Assembly: GCA_012518115.1 (NCBI GenBank)
Contig: JAAYTD010000087.1
Span: 86,568 to 150,567 of the forward strand
Source: Ignavibacteria bacterium
Lineage (GTDB): Bacteria; Bacteroidota; Ignavibacteria; Kapaibacteriales; UBA2268
DNA: 64,000 nt
Direction of reading: 5' to 3'
Shown here: piece after piece, positions 51,103 through 59,549 of the stretch
Layout: each line of letters begins with the position of its first letter
How positions within the stretch are numbered: the stretch's first letter is position 1
The notes under the pieces: generated by a model
Seen by the model: the letters and a program-made list of their open reading frames with translations, nothing else
Told to the model about the DNA's origin: nothing
Database searches by the model: none
Translations under genes and position numbers: made by a program

Positions 51103-51984
51103 TTATTTTATCTTAACTTTTTGAAACTCTTCTTTTATAGTGTGGTACAACTGTTTAAATTTTGTTTTCCACTCGGAGTTAATACTAGTAATCAACTCAC
51201 CTTTCGAATAAGCAACCGCAATTTCTCTGTCAAACGGCACGCTCATAAGCAGCGGAATATTCTCCTGTTTTAGATAGTTGCGTACATCATCAACTCCCAT
51301 ATCTGCTCTATTGATAATAACACCGCAAGGTATTTGCATCTCTTTTAGAATCTCTATTGATTGCTTTAAGTCGCTAAGTCCAAAAGGAGTAGGCTCAGTT
51401 ACCAAAACCACATAATCGGCTCTGTAAACCGTTTGAATAAACGGACAACCAGTACCGGGCGGCGAATCAAGCAGTACTAAATCAAACTTATTAGCAGCCT
51501 TTATTGACTCTTTTATAATTTCTATTGATATGTGAACTCCCACTTCCATTCTTCCCTCAATAAGCTCATTGCCAGAGGAAAAGCGATATCTATTAACATG
51601 ACCTAGAAGTTCATCTTTTTCCGATATAGCTCCATATTCACACGCAACAGAACAAGCTCCGCAGCCATGACAAAGTTCCTCAAGTACATCAATAATTGAA
51701 TGCTTCCCAATAAAAAAGATAGCATTGAAGTTACAGTATTCGTCGCATTTTCCGCAATAGGTGCATTTTGATTTGTCAATAACCGGCACCTTTTGCGTAA
51801 CTGCTTGCGTACTTTGCAGTTCTCCTTCCTTCAAAAACTCCCTGTCGTTAGGTGCTTCTGCGTCGCAATCCACCAAAGCCATATTCAACTCACTATCTTG
51901 TAATGAGTTGAATAGGTTGGTAGATATGAACGTTTTCCCTGTGCCTCCTTTGCCACTAGCAATGGCTATGGTGATCGCCGTCAT
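51103..51984 (-). CDS. MinD/Mrp-superfamily P-loop ATPase with inserted 2[4Fe-4S] ferredoxin domain (copy 2)
   Basis: IASGKGGTGKTFISTNL; CTYCGKCDEYCNFNAIFF...CHGCGACSVACEYGAI; LLDSPPGTGCPF. Confidence 0.92.
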   Translation of the reverse strand: MTAITIAIASGKGGTGKTFISTNLFNSLQDSELNMALVDCDAEAPNDREFLKEGELQSTQAVTQKVPVIDKSKCTYCGKCDEYCNFNAIFFIGKHSIIDVLEELCHGCGACSVACEYGAISEKDELLGHVNRYRFSSGNELIEGRMEVGVHISIEIIKESIKAANKFDLVLLDSPPGTGCPFIQTVYRADYVVLVTEPTPFGLSDLKQSIEILKEMQIPCGVIINRADMGVDDVRNYLKQENIPLLMSVPFDREIAVAYSKGELITSINSEWKTKFKQLYHTIKEEFQKVKIK

Positions 51985-52324
51985 GATTACAATAGTTAGC
52001 GTTTAGGGATAAATTCCCAGCTAAAAATTCGTTAACAATTTCCTCCTCGCTTTTCACAGGAGCTCCTACAAATACGTTAATTCCCTGTTCGTTAAACAGG
52101 TCAATAGCTCGTTGCCCTATACCGCCTGCGATTACATCAGTAACCCCAAGCGAAGCAATCCATTTTGGGTACACGCCCGGTTTATGTTCAGGTGGCACCT
52201 GTTTAGTTATTTCTGCAATTTTTTTGTCTTGCACATCAATAATCGCGAAATATTCGCAATGTCCGAAATGTGTCGAAAGTTTCCCGTTTTCCATCGGGAT
52301 AGCAATTTTTTGTGTCATAGCCAT
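51956..52324 (-). CDS. NifX/NifB-type (dinitrogenase iron-molybdenum cofactor biosynthesis family) protein with His/Cys-rich tail
   Basis: IAIPMENGKLSTHFGHCEYFAIIDV...DVIAGGIGQRAIDLFNEQGINVFVGA; tail NYCNHDGDHHSHC. Confidence 0.88.
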   Translation of the reverse strand: MAMTQKIAIPMENGKLSTHFGHCEYFAIIDVQDKKIAEITKQVPPEHKPGVYPKWIASLGVTDVIAGGIGQRAIDLFNEQGINVFVGAPVKSEEEIVNEFLAGNLSLNANYCNHDGDHHSHC

Positions 52325-52349
52325 TTACTTTTAAATTATTTATAAAAAC

Positions 52350-52619
52350 TTAATTATTTCCGCGTCCTCTGCCTTGTCTGTTTCGACCTCCGCATTGTCC
52401 GAACCCGCGTCTTTGTGCAAGTCCGCGACCTTCAGCTTGTCCGGCAGAACCGCGACCAAAACCGAGACCTCTTCTCATTCCGAGACCTCTTCCTACATTT
52501 TCATTCATAGGTTCTTCTGTAGAACCTATATTTTCAGCACCATAATTAGTGCATTTACCTAATTTACGTCCAGTCATGGGACCTTCGCCCATTGGACCTT
52601 GTTGATTAAATCTTGGCAT
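52350..52619 (-). CDS. DUF5320-like Gly/Arg-rich small protein
   Basis: MPRFNQQGPMGEGPMTGRKLGKC... (N-terminal MPxxxxxGPMGxGPMTGR motif), RG-rich C-terminus. Confidence 0.8.
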   Translation of the reverse strand: MPRFNQQGPMGEGPMTGRKLGKCTNYGAENIGSTEEPMNENVGRGLGMRRGLGFGRGSAGQAEGRGLAQRRGFGQCGGRNRQGRGRGNN

Positions 52620-52663
52620 ATTATATCTCCTTTATTTAAAAAATTATTAATTAATTAATTTGT

Positions 52664-52969
52664 TTAAAACCCTTTTATGATTTCCGAAATGGTTTTATCT
52701 TTGTCATTTACCATTTCAATTTGAAGTTTATTTAACATATCTTCTGCTTTTTTTCCAAACTCAGGTGCTACGACTTTCTTCGCCTCTTTCGATGCGATGA
52801 ACTTCACAGCTTCTGGACCAGCTCCCTCAGGAGCATCCTTTGCTGGGTTAGGAAAAAATTCGGTAGTTTTGCTATCAGTATCATAGATAGCAAAATAAGC
52901 ACAACGCCCGAAACGACTGTCTATTCGTGCGTCTAAACTGTTCTTTTCTGATACAATTGCAATTTTCAT
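52664..52969 (-). CDS. NifX/NifB-type (dinitrogenase iron-molybdenum cofactor biosynthesis family) protein
   Basis: MKIAIVSEKNSLDARIDSRFGRCAYFAIYDT...GPEAVKFIASKEAKKVVAPEFGKKAEDML. Confidence 0.85.
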   Translation of the reverse strand: MKIAIVSEKNSLDARIDSRFGRCAYFAIYDTDSKTTEFFPNPAKDAPEGAGPEAVKFIASKEAKKVVAPEFGKKAEDMLNKLQIEMVNDKDKTISEIIKGF

Positions 52970-53015
52970 AATGTTTATCTTTATAAAATGTTAATAATAC
53001 TAATATCTAAAACCT

Positions 53016-53450
53016 TTATTTATCGGTTTCAATCTCTAAATTTATATCTGGCGGGTTGCGCTCCTCGCTTCCTCTCCTTTTGCGTTTTCTGCAAGGATGT
53101 TCTTGACTGCGTGTGTCATCTATTAACATATTACAACGACGACAACGATACCGCTTTCCGCCAAAATCTACATTTCCGCCCTCAATTACCAATGTTTTCC
53201 CTTCCACAAATGCTTCGGCAACCGCTTGCCTAGCTTTCGCATAAATCCGCGTGAGCGTTGGACGCGATACGTTCATTCGCTCAGCTGCTTCCTCTTGCAG
53301 CAAGCCCTCATAATCTAACAATCGAATAGCTTCATACTCATCGTATTGCAAAACGACTTCTCCCGTTACCGAACGAGGAATGCCAAACGGTTTGAAACCT
53401 GACATTAAGGGCTGCGATTTTATTCTTCTACATTGTTTTGGACGTGCCAT
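53016..53450 (-). CDS. DUF134 family (HTH) putative regulator
   Basis: MARPKQCRRIKSQPLMSGFKPFGIP...LQYDEYEAIRLLDYEGLLQEEAAERMNVSRPTLTRIYAKARQAVAEAFVEGKTLVIEGG. Confidence 0.93.
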   Translation of the reverse strand: MARPKQCRRIKSQPLMSGFKPFGIPRSVTGEVVLQYDEYEAIRLLDYEGLLQEEAAERMNVSRPTLTRIYAKARQAVAEAFVEGKTLVIEGGNVDFGGKRYRCRRCNMLIDDTRSQEHPCRKRKRRGSEERNPPDINLEIETDK

Positions 53451-53487
53451 AATCTTTAATTTTTTGAATTACACTATCATATACGTA

Positions 53488-53520
53488 CAAATATACGAAA
53501 AAGTTTTGAACATATGTTCA
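53488..53520 (-). promoter_or_regulatory. Candidate promoter/operator of the DUF134 cluster: palindrome TGAACATATGTTCA (53507-53520) 11 bp upstream of TATATTTG (53488-53495)
   Basis: Exact 14-bp palindrome and TAnnTTTG match upstream of the start codon at 53450. Confidence 0.65.
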
Positions 53521-53627
53521 TAATTTGGAAAAAAATTTGATTTTTTTGCAATATTTTTATTTTGGCTGTAATGTTATGTGAATTGAAGCAAGGGCTACTG
53601 GTATTGAAGTAACTAATTAATTAATTT

Positions 53628-54911
53628 CTATTTTACATCAAATACTTCTCCATCACGAAGAGAAATAATATTAACTTGTTTGTTAAAAAATTCCTCAAAT
53701 TTTTCAGGAGCTCCTGTGTGAATGGGTATAATGCCACCTTTGGGTTCTACTGTTTCAAAAACCACTTTTAGCGTTTCCAAATCTGCATGACCGCTTGTGT
53801 GCATATGTTCAATTTCATATGGTTTCAAAAAATCATATAATGTTTCATTAAAAGCAGGTTTCTCACGATCCAAATATCCGTCCCACATAGAATAATATAT
53901 CTTAGTGTCGTTTAATTTAGAGTATTCCTCTAAGAGTGGCTTAAAGGCATCATTTGAACGTATGAGCATACAAAAACCATATCTATCTAAATATGATTTT
54001 AATTTTTCATGAAAATAAAAAGGTTTTTCCCCTTTACGTATCAAATCAAAGAAACGCCCTGCTGGATCTGTATTTTGCTCATAGTCAATGTCATAAAAAG
54101 ATGTGTATTGCTTATGGTTTTCTGAGACTATTTTTAGAGTTTTCGCTTGATAGTCATCGCAAACAAAACAACGCTTTGCCTTTTTTGAAACATGATACAA
54201 TGCGAATATCCTATCTATGTTAGTTGAAGAAACTAAAACAAAGTTGTACTTGTATTTTTGAAGATAGGATTCAAAATCTTTTTGTAGTTCGTTTTCTGTT
54301 TTAATTTTATCATTTGCGCGTTGAATATTTGTACCTTCGGAAATAATGTAATCAATATCTTTGGCGTAGGCTTTAAGTGTTGGAATAAGTCCTTTACTTC
54401 TGAATCCATGTCCGCGAAAATCGCCCGTATGTAGTATTCGTTTATTATCAGCCTCAATAACAAACATATAAGCGTCGAAAGCGGAATGGTCAACAAATAG
54501 TGGCATAACAGTAATTTCCCCAATTGTGACTTTTTGCAATGCCTCAAAAGTGTTGATTGTTTTAATACGCTCAACAATTCTTTTGTGCCTTTCAGCCTCG
54601 TTGGGGTCCGGTATGTAGGACAATCTATTTTCGATATGTTTAAAAATTTCTAGTGCAGTTTTCCCTACGTATATCGGTAAATCATTAACCGTATCGCAAA
54701 TTTTTCCAATATGGTCGCCATGATAGTGAGTTATAAATAATGCACTTTTTGAAACATCACCACAAGTTAACCCATCTATCGGGCTTAATTCTTTAGCATC
54801 TGTTCCGAGCAACTGTTCGCCAAAGTCAATAAAAACTTTATAGCCGTCACTTTCAATCTCGGTTATACAACCGCCAATTTGATTTGTTCCTCTATGAATT
54901 GTTAGTTTCAT
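53628..54911 (-). CDS. RNase J-like metallo-beta-lactamase/beta-CASP hydrolase
   Basis: FITHYHGDHIGK (HxHxDH), VDHSAFDAYMFVIE, ILHTGDFRGHG, SEGTN, HTSGHADLETL, IIPIHTGAP. Confidence 0.85.
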   Translation of the reverse strand: MKLTIHRGTNQIGGCITEIESDGYKVFIDFGEQLLGTDAKELSPIDGLTCGDVSKSALFITHYHGDHIGKICDTVNDLPIYVGKTALEIFKHIENRLSYIPDPNEAERHKRIVERIKTINTFEALQKVTIGEITVMPLFVDHSAFDAYMFVIEADNKRILHTGDFRGHGFRSKGLIPTLKAYAKDIDYIISEGTNIQRANDKIKTENELQKDFESYLQKYKYNFVLVSSTNIDRIFALYHVSKKAKRCFVCDDYQAKTLKIVSENHKQYTSFYDIDYEQNTDPAGRFFDLIRKGEKPFYFHEKLKSYLDRYGFCMLIRSNDAFKPLLEEYSKLNDTKIYYSMWDGYLDREKPAFNETLYDFLKPYEIEHMHTSGHADLETLKVVFETVEPKGGIIPIHTGAPEKFEEFFNKQVNIISLRDGEVFDVK

Positions 54912-55882
54912 TCAGGTATCCTTTCGTCGTAAGCACCATCAATAATATCAGTAATTTCAAGATTATCAAGTGTTGCTTTAGAAAATAAAAAAGTTGCAAA
55001 AAATTTGTTACCTCTCTTTGTAATGTCACCGAATTCGTTTTCCACAGTGTTTTTTGCTAATCTTTTACAACCCCAACGCTTTTCTTTGAAAAGGTATCCA
55101 GCCAATGTTTGTTTAGGGGTGCTTGCTTTCACACTTTCGGCATTATTATCCAATATAATAAAATAAAACTCTGGAACTTTCTTTAAATCGGATTCTTTAA
55201 TCAACCCGAAAGGCACATCTACCCCGAGTTCTTTTTGACTTTCAACTATAGCAATTATGTCATGTTTTAAATGTTCTTCAAAATAACCTTTTTCTAAAAA
55301 AACACTAAAATCGCTTACGTGTTTCTTGATTCCACTTGGTTCCTTTAGAGAGCCTTTACCATATTTTAACTCTATCAAAGCGACCCTATACGGTTTCTTT
55401 TTGGAAAGTGCAATAATATCAAATCGCGCATTAAAATTTGCCTCGTTTTTTGCTGCTTCATTTTTAAAAGGTTTTACATATTCAATATCGATGCAAAACC
55501 AATTTGAATCTAAGTTTTTGTTGTTCAAGAGGACTAATTTTGATTGAGCTTTTTTTTCCTGAGTTTTTCTTATATTACTATGGCTTTTAATAACCTCGTA
55601 CTGAGCATATATTTCTTTCGGTCCAGTTTTATATCGCTTGTTTTTATCCTTGCTATCGTAATGTTTTCCATCTAAATAATACTTATCAATCACACAATTG
55701 ATTTTTTTATCTCGCAATTTATACTCTACCCTCGCAATACTATCACAATTATAATACAAATTCAAATAATTGTTTCTCACTCCGATAAATAATTCGTGTT
55801 TGTGTTCTTTATAAAGATTATAAAGTTCACTTTGTTTAAAAGCTTCTGCAAATTCCGTAGAAATTCTTCGTATATTTTCCAT
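54908..55882 (-). CDS. Hypothetical protein with a PD-(D/E)XK-like nuclease motif
   Basis: RFDIIALSKKKPYRVALIELKYGKGSL gives D...ExK spacing; start reassigned to MENIRRISTEF at 55882; stop overlaps the next start (54908-54911). Confidence 0.6.
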   Translation of the reverse strand: MENIRRISTEFAEAFKQSELYNLYKEHKHELFIGVRNNYLNLYYNCDSIARVEYKLRDKKINCVIDKYYLDGKHYDSKDKNKRYKTGPKEIYAQYEVIKSHSNIRKTQEKKAQSKLVLLNNKNLDSNWFCIDIEYVKPFKNEAAKNEANFNARFDIIALSKKKPYRVALIELKYGKGSLKEPSGIKKHVSDFSVFLEKGYFEEHLKHDIIAIVESQKELGVDVPFGLIKESDLKKVPEFYFIILDNNAESVKASTPKQTLAGYLFKEKRWGCKRLAKNTVENEFGDITKRGNKFFATFLFSKATLDNLEITDIIDGAYDERIPE

Positions 55883-55904
55883 TAGTTCGTTCCCATTTTT
55901 ATAT

Positions 55905-55945
55905 AAAACAAATATAACAAAAAAAATTGTATATATATTCAAAAC
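55905..55945 (-). repeat. 41-bp promoter-like direct repeat, copy 1
   Basis: aaaacaaatataacaaaaaaaattgtatatatattcaaaac; reverse complement contains TTG...TATATTTG. Confidence 0.85.
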
Positions 55946-56010
55946 TCAGATTTTTTTATTCTTGTTTCTATCATTTTAATTTCAGCATCAATCACAAAAC
56001 AAGTAGCTTA

Positions 56011-56840
56011 TTATACTTTTTCCCCTTGTAGCCACATAAATCCAGTTAACAAGTCGCCTACTTTAGGTTTTTGGTCAAAAAAATCTGTCTTAGCATATAA
56101 GTTAATTTCAATCTCTGGAAATCTAAAAAGCGTTATCTTAAATTTATAGAAATCTTTGTCAAACGCACGTATAGTTTCAATGCTACTAATTGGTGATAGA
56201 AATTCCGCATCATCCGGATAATCCTTATTTGCTTGTAGGAAAATAACAAGTTGACTTAGATTAAATACGAAAGGCTCCACATTGCCCTTTTCATCATAAG
56301 TTGGTTCTTCTTCAATTTTTTCAAGCCAATCTATTGCTTCTTGTCCTTCCAATGATAATGATGCTTCTTCCTGAATTTTAACATTATACCCTAATGCAGA
56401 AATAGCAAAATCGTATGTTTCACCTATTTTGTAGGTTTCTTTATGTAAAAAATAACTTGTGTCGAAAAATGAAATTGTTTGATCGTCTTCTGTTTTTCCT
56501 GTTATAACTGCTTCAATAAGGTGTTCCCATTCATTGATTTCAGTAATTTCCAATTGAACAATATTTTTTCCTTTGATTGAATAAATGGATAAGCACAAAC
56601 AGCTTCATTAATCTGTTTTTCCGGATTTACTGCAACCAAAACTTTTGTAGTTAGTTCAGCTTCATCTGTAATGGTAAAGACTTCAGTAGCAGTTGGAGTT
56701 TTATCCCCAAAATACTTAGCAATTATTTCAGATTTTTCTATTTTATTTCCTTTTTGAATCATTGAAGGAAAAATCTCATCAAGTACTTTGTCAATTTCTT
56801 CAACACAGTCCCAGTGATTTCCATGTCCATGCTTAACCAT
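56011..56840 (-). pseudogene. Frameshifted hypothetical gene (ORFs 56502..56840 and 56011..56598 are two parts of one reading frame)
   Basis: Upstream frame reads ...NEAVCAYPFIQSK-E; downstream frame resumes ...KGKNIVQLEITEINEWEHLIEAVITG. The junction is an A6 run (GGAAAAAAT); adding one A gives a single 276-aa ORF (831 nt). Confidence 0.72.
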
Positions 56841-56904
56841 ATTCTTTCCTCATTTATAATTTTTATATTAATATATCTCTACTTGTTTATAACATTTAAC
56901 ACAC

Positions 56905-56945
56905 AAAACAAATATAACAAAAAAAATTGTATATATATTCAAAAC
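56905..56945 (-). repeat. 41-bp promoter-like direct repeat, copy 2
   Basis: Identical to 55905-55945, exactly 1000 bp apart; upstream of the frameshifted gene. Confidence 0.85.
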
Positions 56946-56970
56946 AGTATTAAATTTTCACCCATAAGTA

Positions 56971-57001
56971 TTGTTTATATGTTAATAATTTTATATCTTT
57001 G
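56971..57001 (+). promoter_or_regulatory. Candidate Bacteroidota promoter of rtcB: TTG-N20-TATCTTTG
   Basis: TTG at 56971-56973, TATCTTTG at 56994-57001, start codon at 57039. Confidence 0.6.
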
Positions 57002-57038
57002 TAGATTACTTATAATTATGTCGTAAAAATTTAACATT

Positions 57039-58211
57039 ATGAAAAAAATTATAGATACGGAACGAATTCCCATTAAACTTTGGCTTGATGAAATTGAAGA
57101 AAATACTCTTCAACAGGCAAAAAATCTTGCTAATTTGCCTTTTGCATTTAGAAATATTTGCCTTATGCCCGATGCACACTCAGGTTTCGGAATGCCTATT
57201 GGTGGAGTAATGGCTGCTGATAACGTGATAGTGCCTAATGCTGTAGGAGTTGATATTGGTTGCGGTATGTGTGCTGTGAAAACCGATATTGAACTAACGC
57301 CAGAAGTTCAGCAAGAACTAAAGAATATTTTAGGAGATATAAGGAAAAGAGTACCTGTTGGATCCTCTCACCATAAAAAAGCACAAGATGAAAACCTTAT
57401 GCCTCAAGGCTACGACATTGATGATATGAAAGTGGTAAGAACGGAGTATTCATCTGCTCTAAAACAGATTGGAACTCTGGGTGGCGGAAATCACTTTATC
57501 GAAATTCAAAAAGATAAAGACAATTATATCTGGATTATGATACACTCAGGTAGCAGAAATATAGGCAAAAAGGTTGCAGACCACTATAATAATATTGCAA
57601 AAAAACTGAACAAGGAGTGGAATTCTCCTGTACCTCCTAAGGCTGATCTTGCTTATCTTCCTTTTACTTGTAAAGAAGCACATAGCTATTATGAAGAGAT
57701 GAAATACTGTGTTGATTTTGCATTAGCAAATCGCAAATTGATGCTTACAAGAGTACAAGAAGTATTTTTAGATTTTTTCCCTAATATCAATTTTGGTGAA
57801 ATTATAAACATTGCACATAACTATGCTACATGGGAAAAACATTTTGGTAAAAAAGTGGTGGTGCATCGTAAGGGCGCTACTTCTGCACATAAAGGCGAGA
57901 TTGGAATTATACCCGGTTCGCAAGGTACAAAGTCATATATTGTAGAAGGCTTAGGAAATCCTGAGAGCTTTGCAAGTTGTTCGCACGGAGCAGGTCGCAC
58001 AATGGGACGTAACGAAGCTATACGAAACTTAAACTTTGAAGAGGAAAAGCAAAAACTCGATAGCTTGGGAATTCTCCACGCTGTGAGAGGTAAAAGAGAT
58101 TTAGAAGAAGCTCCTTCCGCATACAAAAATATTGCTGAAGTTATGGCAAATCAAGAAGATTTGGTAAAAATAAAGGTTGAATTATCGCCACTTGCTGTTG
58201 TTAAAGGATAG
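57039..58211 (+). CDS. rtcB: RtcB family RNA ligase
   Basis: LMPDAHSGFGMPIGGVMA, VGVDIGCGM, GTLGGGNHFIE, HSGSRNIGK, HRKGATSAHKGEIGIIPGSQGTKSYIVEG, SCSHGAGRTMGR. Confidence 0.95.
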   Translation: MKKIIDTERIPIKLWLDEIEENTLQQAKNLANLPFAFRNICLMPDAHSGFGMPIGGVMAADNVIVPNAVGVDIGCGMCAVKTDIELTPEVQQELKNILGDIRKRVPVGSSHHKKAQDENLMPQGYDIDDMKVVRTEYSSALKQIGTLGGGNHFIEIQKDKDNYIWIMIHSGSRNIGKKVADHYNNIAKKLNKEWNSPVPPKADLAYLPFTCKEAHSYYEEMKYCVDFALANRKLMLTRVQEVFLDFFPNINFGEIINIAHNYATWEKHFGKKVVVHRKGATSAHKGEIGIIPGSQGTKSYIVEGLGNPESFASCSHGAGRTMGRNEAIRNLNFEEEKQKLDSLGILHAVRGKRDLEEAPSAYKNIAEVMANQEDLVKIKVELSPLAVVKG

Positions 58212-58351
58212 TCGGGAAACAAATTAAGAAACATAGCATAAAATAGCAACATCTTGCATGAATGAATAAAAATACAGTTCATAATTCAATGCGAACAAAC
58301 CCGAAATTGTAAATCAGCTTGCAGAAAATTTTGTAAGAAAATTAGCTTCAT

Positions 58352-59470
58352 TTGACATCGTTTACCTATATGCAAAGTACACCGAAATACCGCAAAATAA
58401 TCCACGTGGATATGGATGCTTTTTATGCATCTGTAGAACAACGCGATCATCCTGAATGGCGAGGCAAACCGCTTGTGGTAGGTAGTTCGCACCCTCGCGG
58501 AGTAATTGCGGCAGCAAGTTATGAAGCTCGTAAGTTTGGCATTCACTCAGCTATGGCATCAAAAAAAGCGATGCAACTTTGTCCACACCTGATTTTCGCA
58601 CCACATCGTTTTGATGTTTACAAATCGGTATCAAGAGAAATTCATAAGATTTTTAGCGAATATACTGACTTAATAGAACCTCTTTCGCTTGACGAAGCTT
58701 TTCTCGATGTTACTAAAAACAAGTTCAACATCTTGCTTGCACAAGATATTGCTAAGGAAATTAAACTAAAAATAAAATCACAGCTTAACCTTACAGCTTC
58801 TGCTGGAGTTTCGTATAACAAGTTTTTGGCTAAAATAGCTTCCGATATGCAGAAACCCGACGGTTTGACCGTTATTCACCCTAAAAAAGCTCTAAGAGTA
58901 ATTGAAAGTTTGCCGATAGAGGCTTTCTGGGGCGTGGGACCTGTTACAGCGCGGCGAATGCACGAATTAGGCATTCACACAGGAAAAGATTTAAAATCAA
59001 AATCAGAATTGTTTTTGGTTAAGCATTTCGGGAAAAGAGGAACACTTTTTGCGGAATTTGCGCAAGGTTACGACCATCGCAAAGTAGAGCCCGATAGAGA
59101 ACGTTTATCTGTAGGATGTGAGCAAACTTTTGGTGAGGATATTATGGAAAAAGAGCAAATTATCGCTCGTTTTGACGATTTGGCTGAAGAATTAGAAAAG
59201 CGGATTGAACGAGCTCATTTCCAAGGATATACATTCACACTGAAAATAAAGCGAGGCGATTTTAAGCAAATAACCCGAAGCCAAACCACCCAAACTTGCT
59301 TTACATTAGCTACGGAATTTACACAACTAGCTACAAGACTTTTAGAAACAGTAGAGCTAGAAAATCACGGAGTACGGCTAATCGGTTTTACAGTAAGTAA
59401 TCCAGCTGTTAGTGAGCTCTCTCATACGTTGTTTGACCCGCAGCTATTGATACCTTTTGAGCCGTATTAA
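58352..59470 (+). CDS. dinB: DNA polymerase IV (Y-family)
   Basis: IIHVDMDAFYASVEQRDHPEWRGKPLVVG, SYEARKFGIHSAMAS, EPLSLDEAFLDVT, SAGVSYNKFLAKIASDMQKPDGLTVI. Confidence 0.96.
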   Translation: MTSFTYMQSTPKYRKIIHVDMDAFYASVEQRDHPEWRGKPLVVGSSHPRGVIAAASYEARKFGIHSAMASKKAMQLCPHLIFAPHRFDVYKSVSREIHKIFSEYTDLIEPLSLDEAFLDVTKNKFNILLAQDIAKEIKLKIKSQLNLTASAGVSYNKFLAKIASDMQKPDGLTVIHPKKALRVIESLPIEAFWGVGPVTARRMHELGIHTGKDLKSKSELFLVKHFGKRGTLFAEFAQGYDHRKVEPDRERLSVGCEQTFGEDIMEKEQIIARFDDLAEELEKRIERAHFQGYTFTLKIKRGDFKQITRSQTTQTCFTLATEFTQLATRLLETVELENHGVRLIGFTVSNPAVSELSHTLFDPQLLIPFEPY

Positions 59471-59488
59471 TACCCCAATAATAAAAAA

Positions 59489-59515
59489 AAACTGTATAAG
59501 TTCATTATACAGTTT
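59489..59515. terminator. Bidirectional terminator
   Basis: AAACTGTATAA-gttca-TTATACAGTTT, perfect 11-bp stem between convergent genes. Confidence 0.7.
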
Positions 59516-59549
59516 GAATTATATTTGAAGTACAAAATAAATTACAATT

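Noticed and set aside
50228-53450. Nitrogenase cofactor (nif) cluster
   Set aside because: NifX-like domains only; no nifH/D/K/E/N/B in the window; the MinD-ferredoxin and DUF134 context fits ORP-like clusters better.
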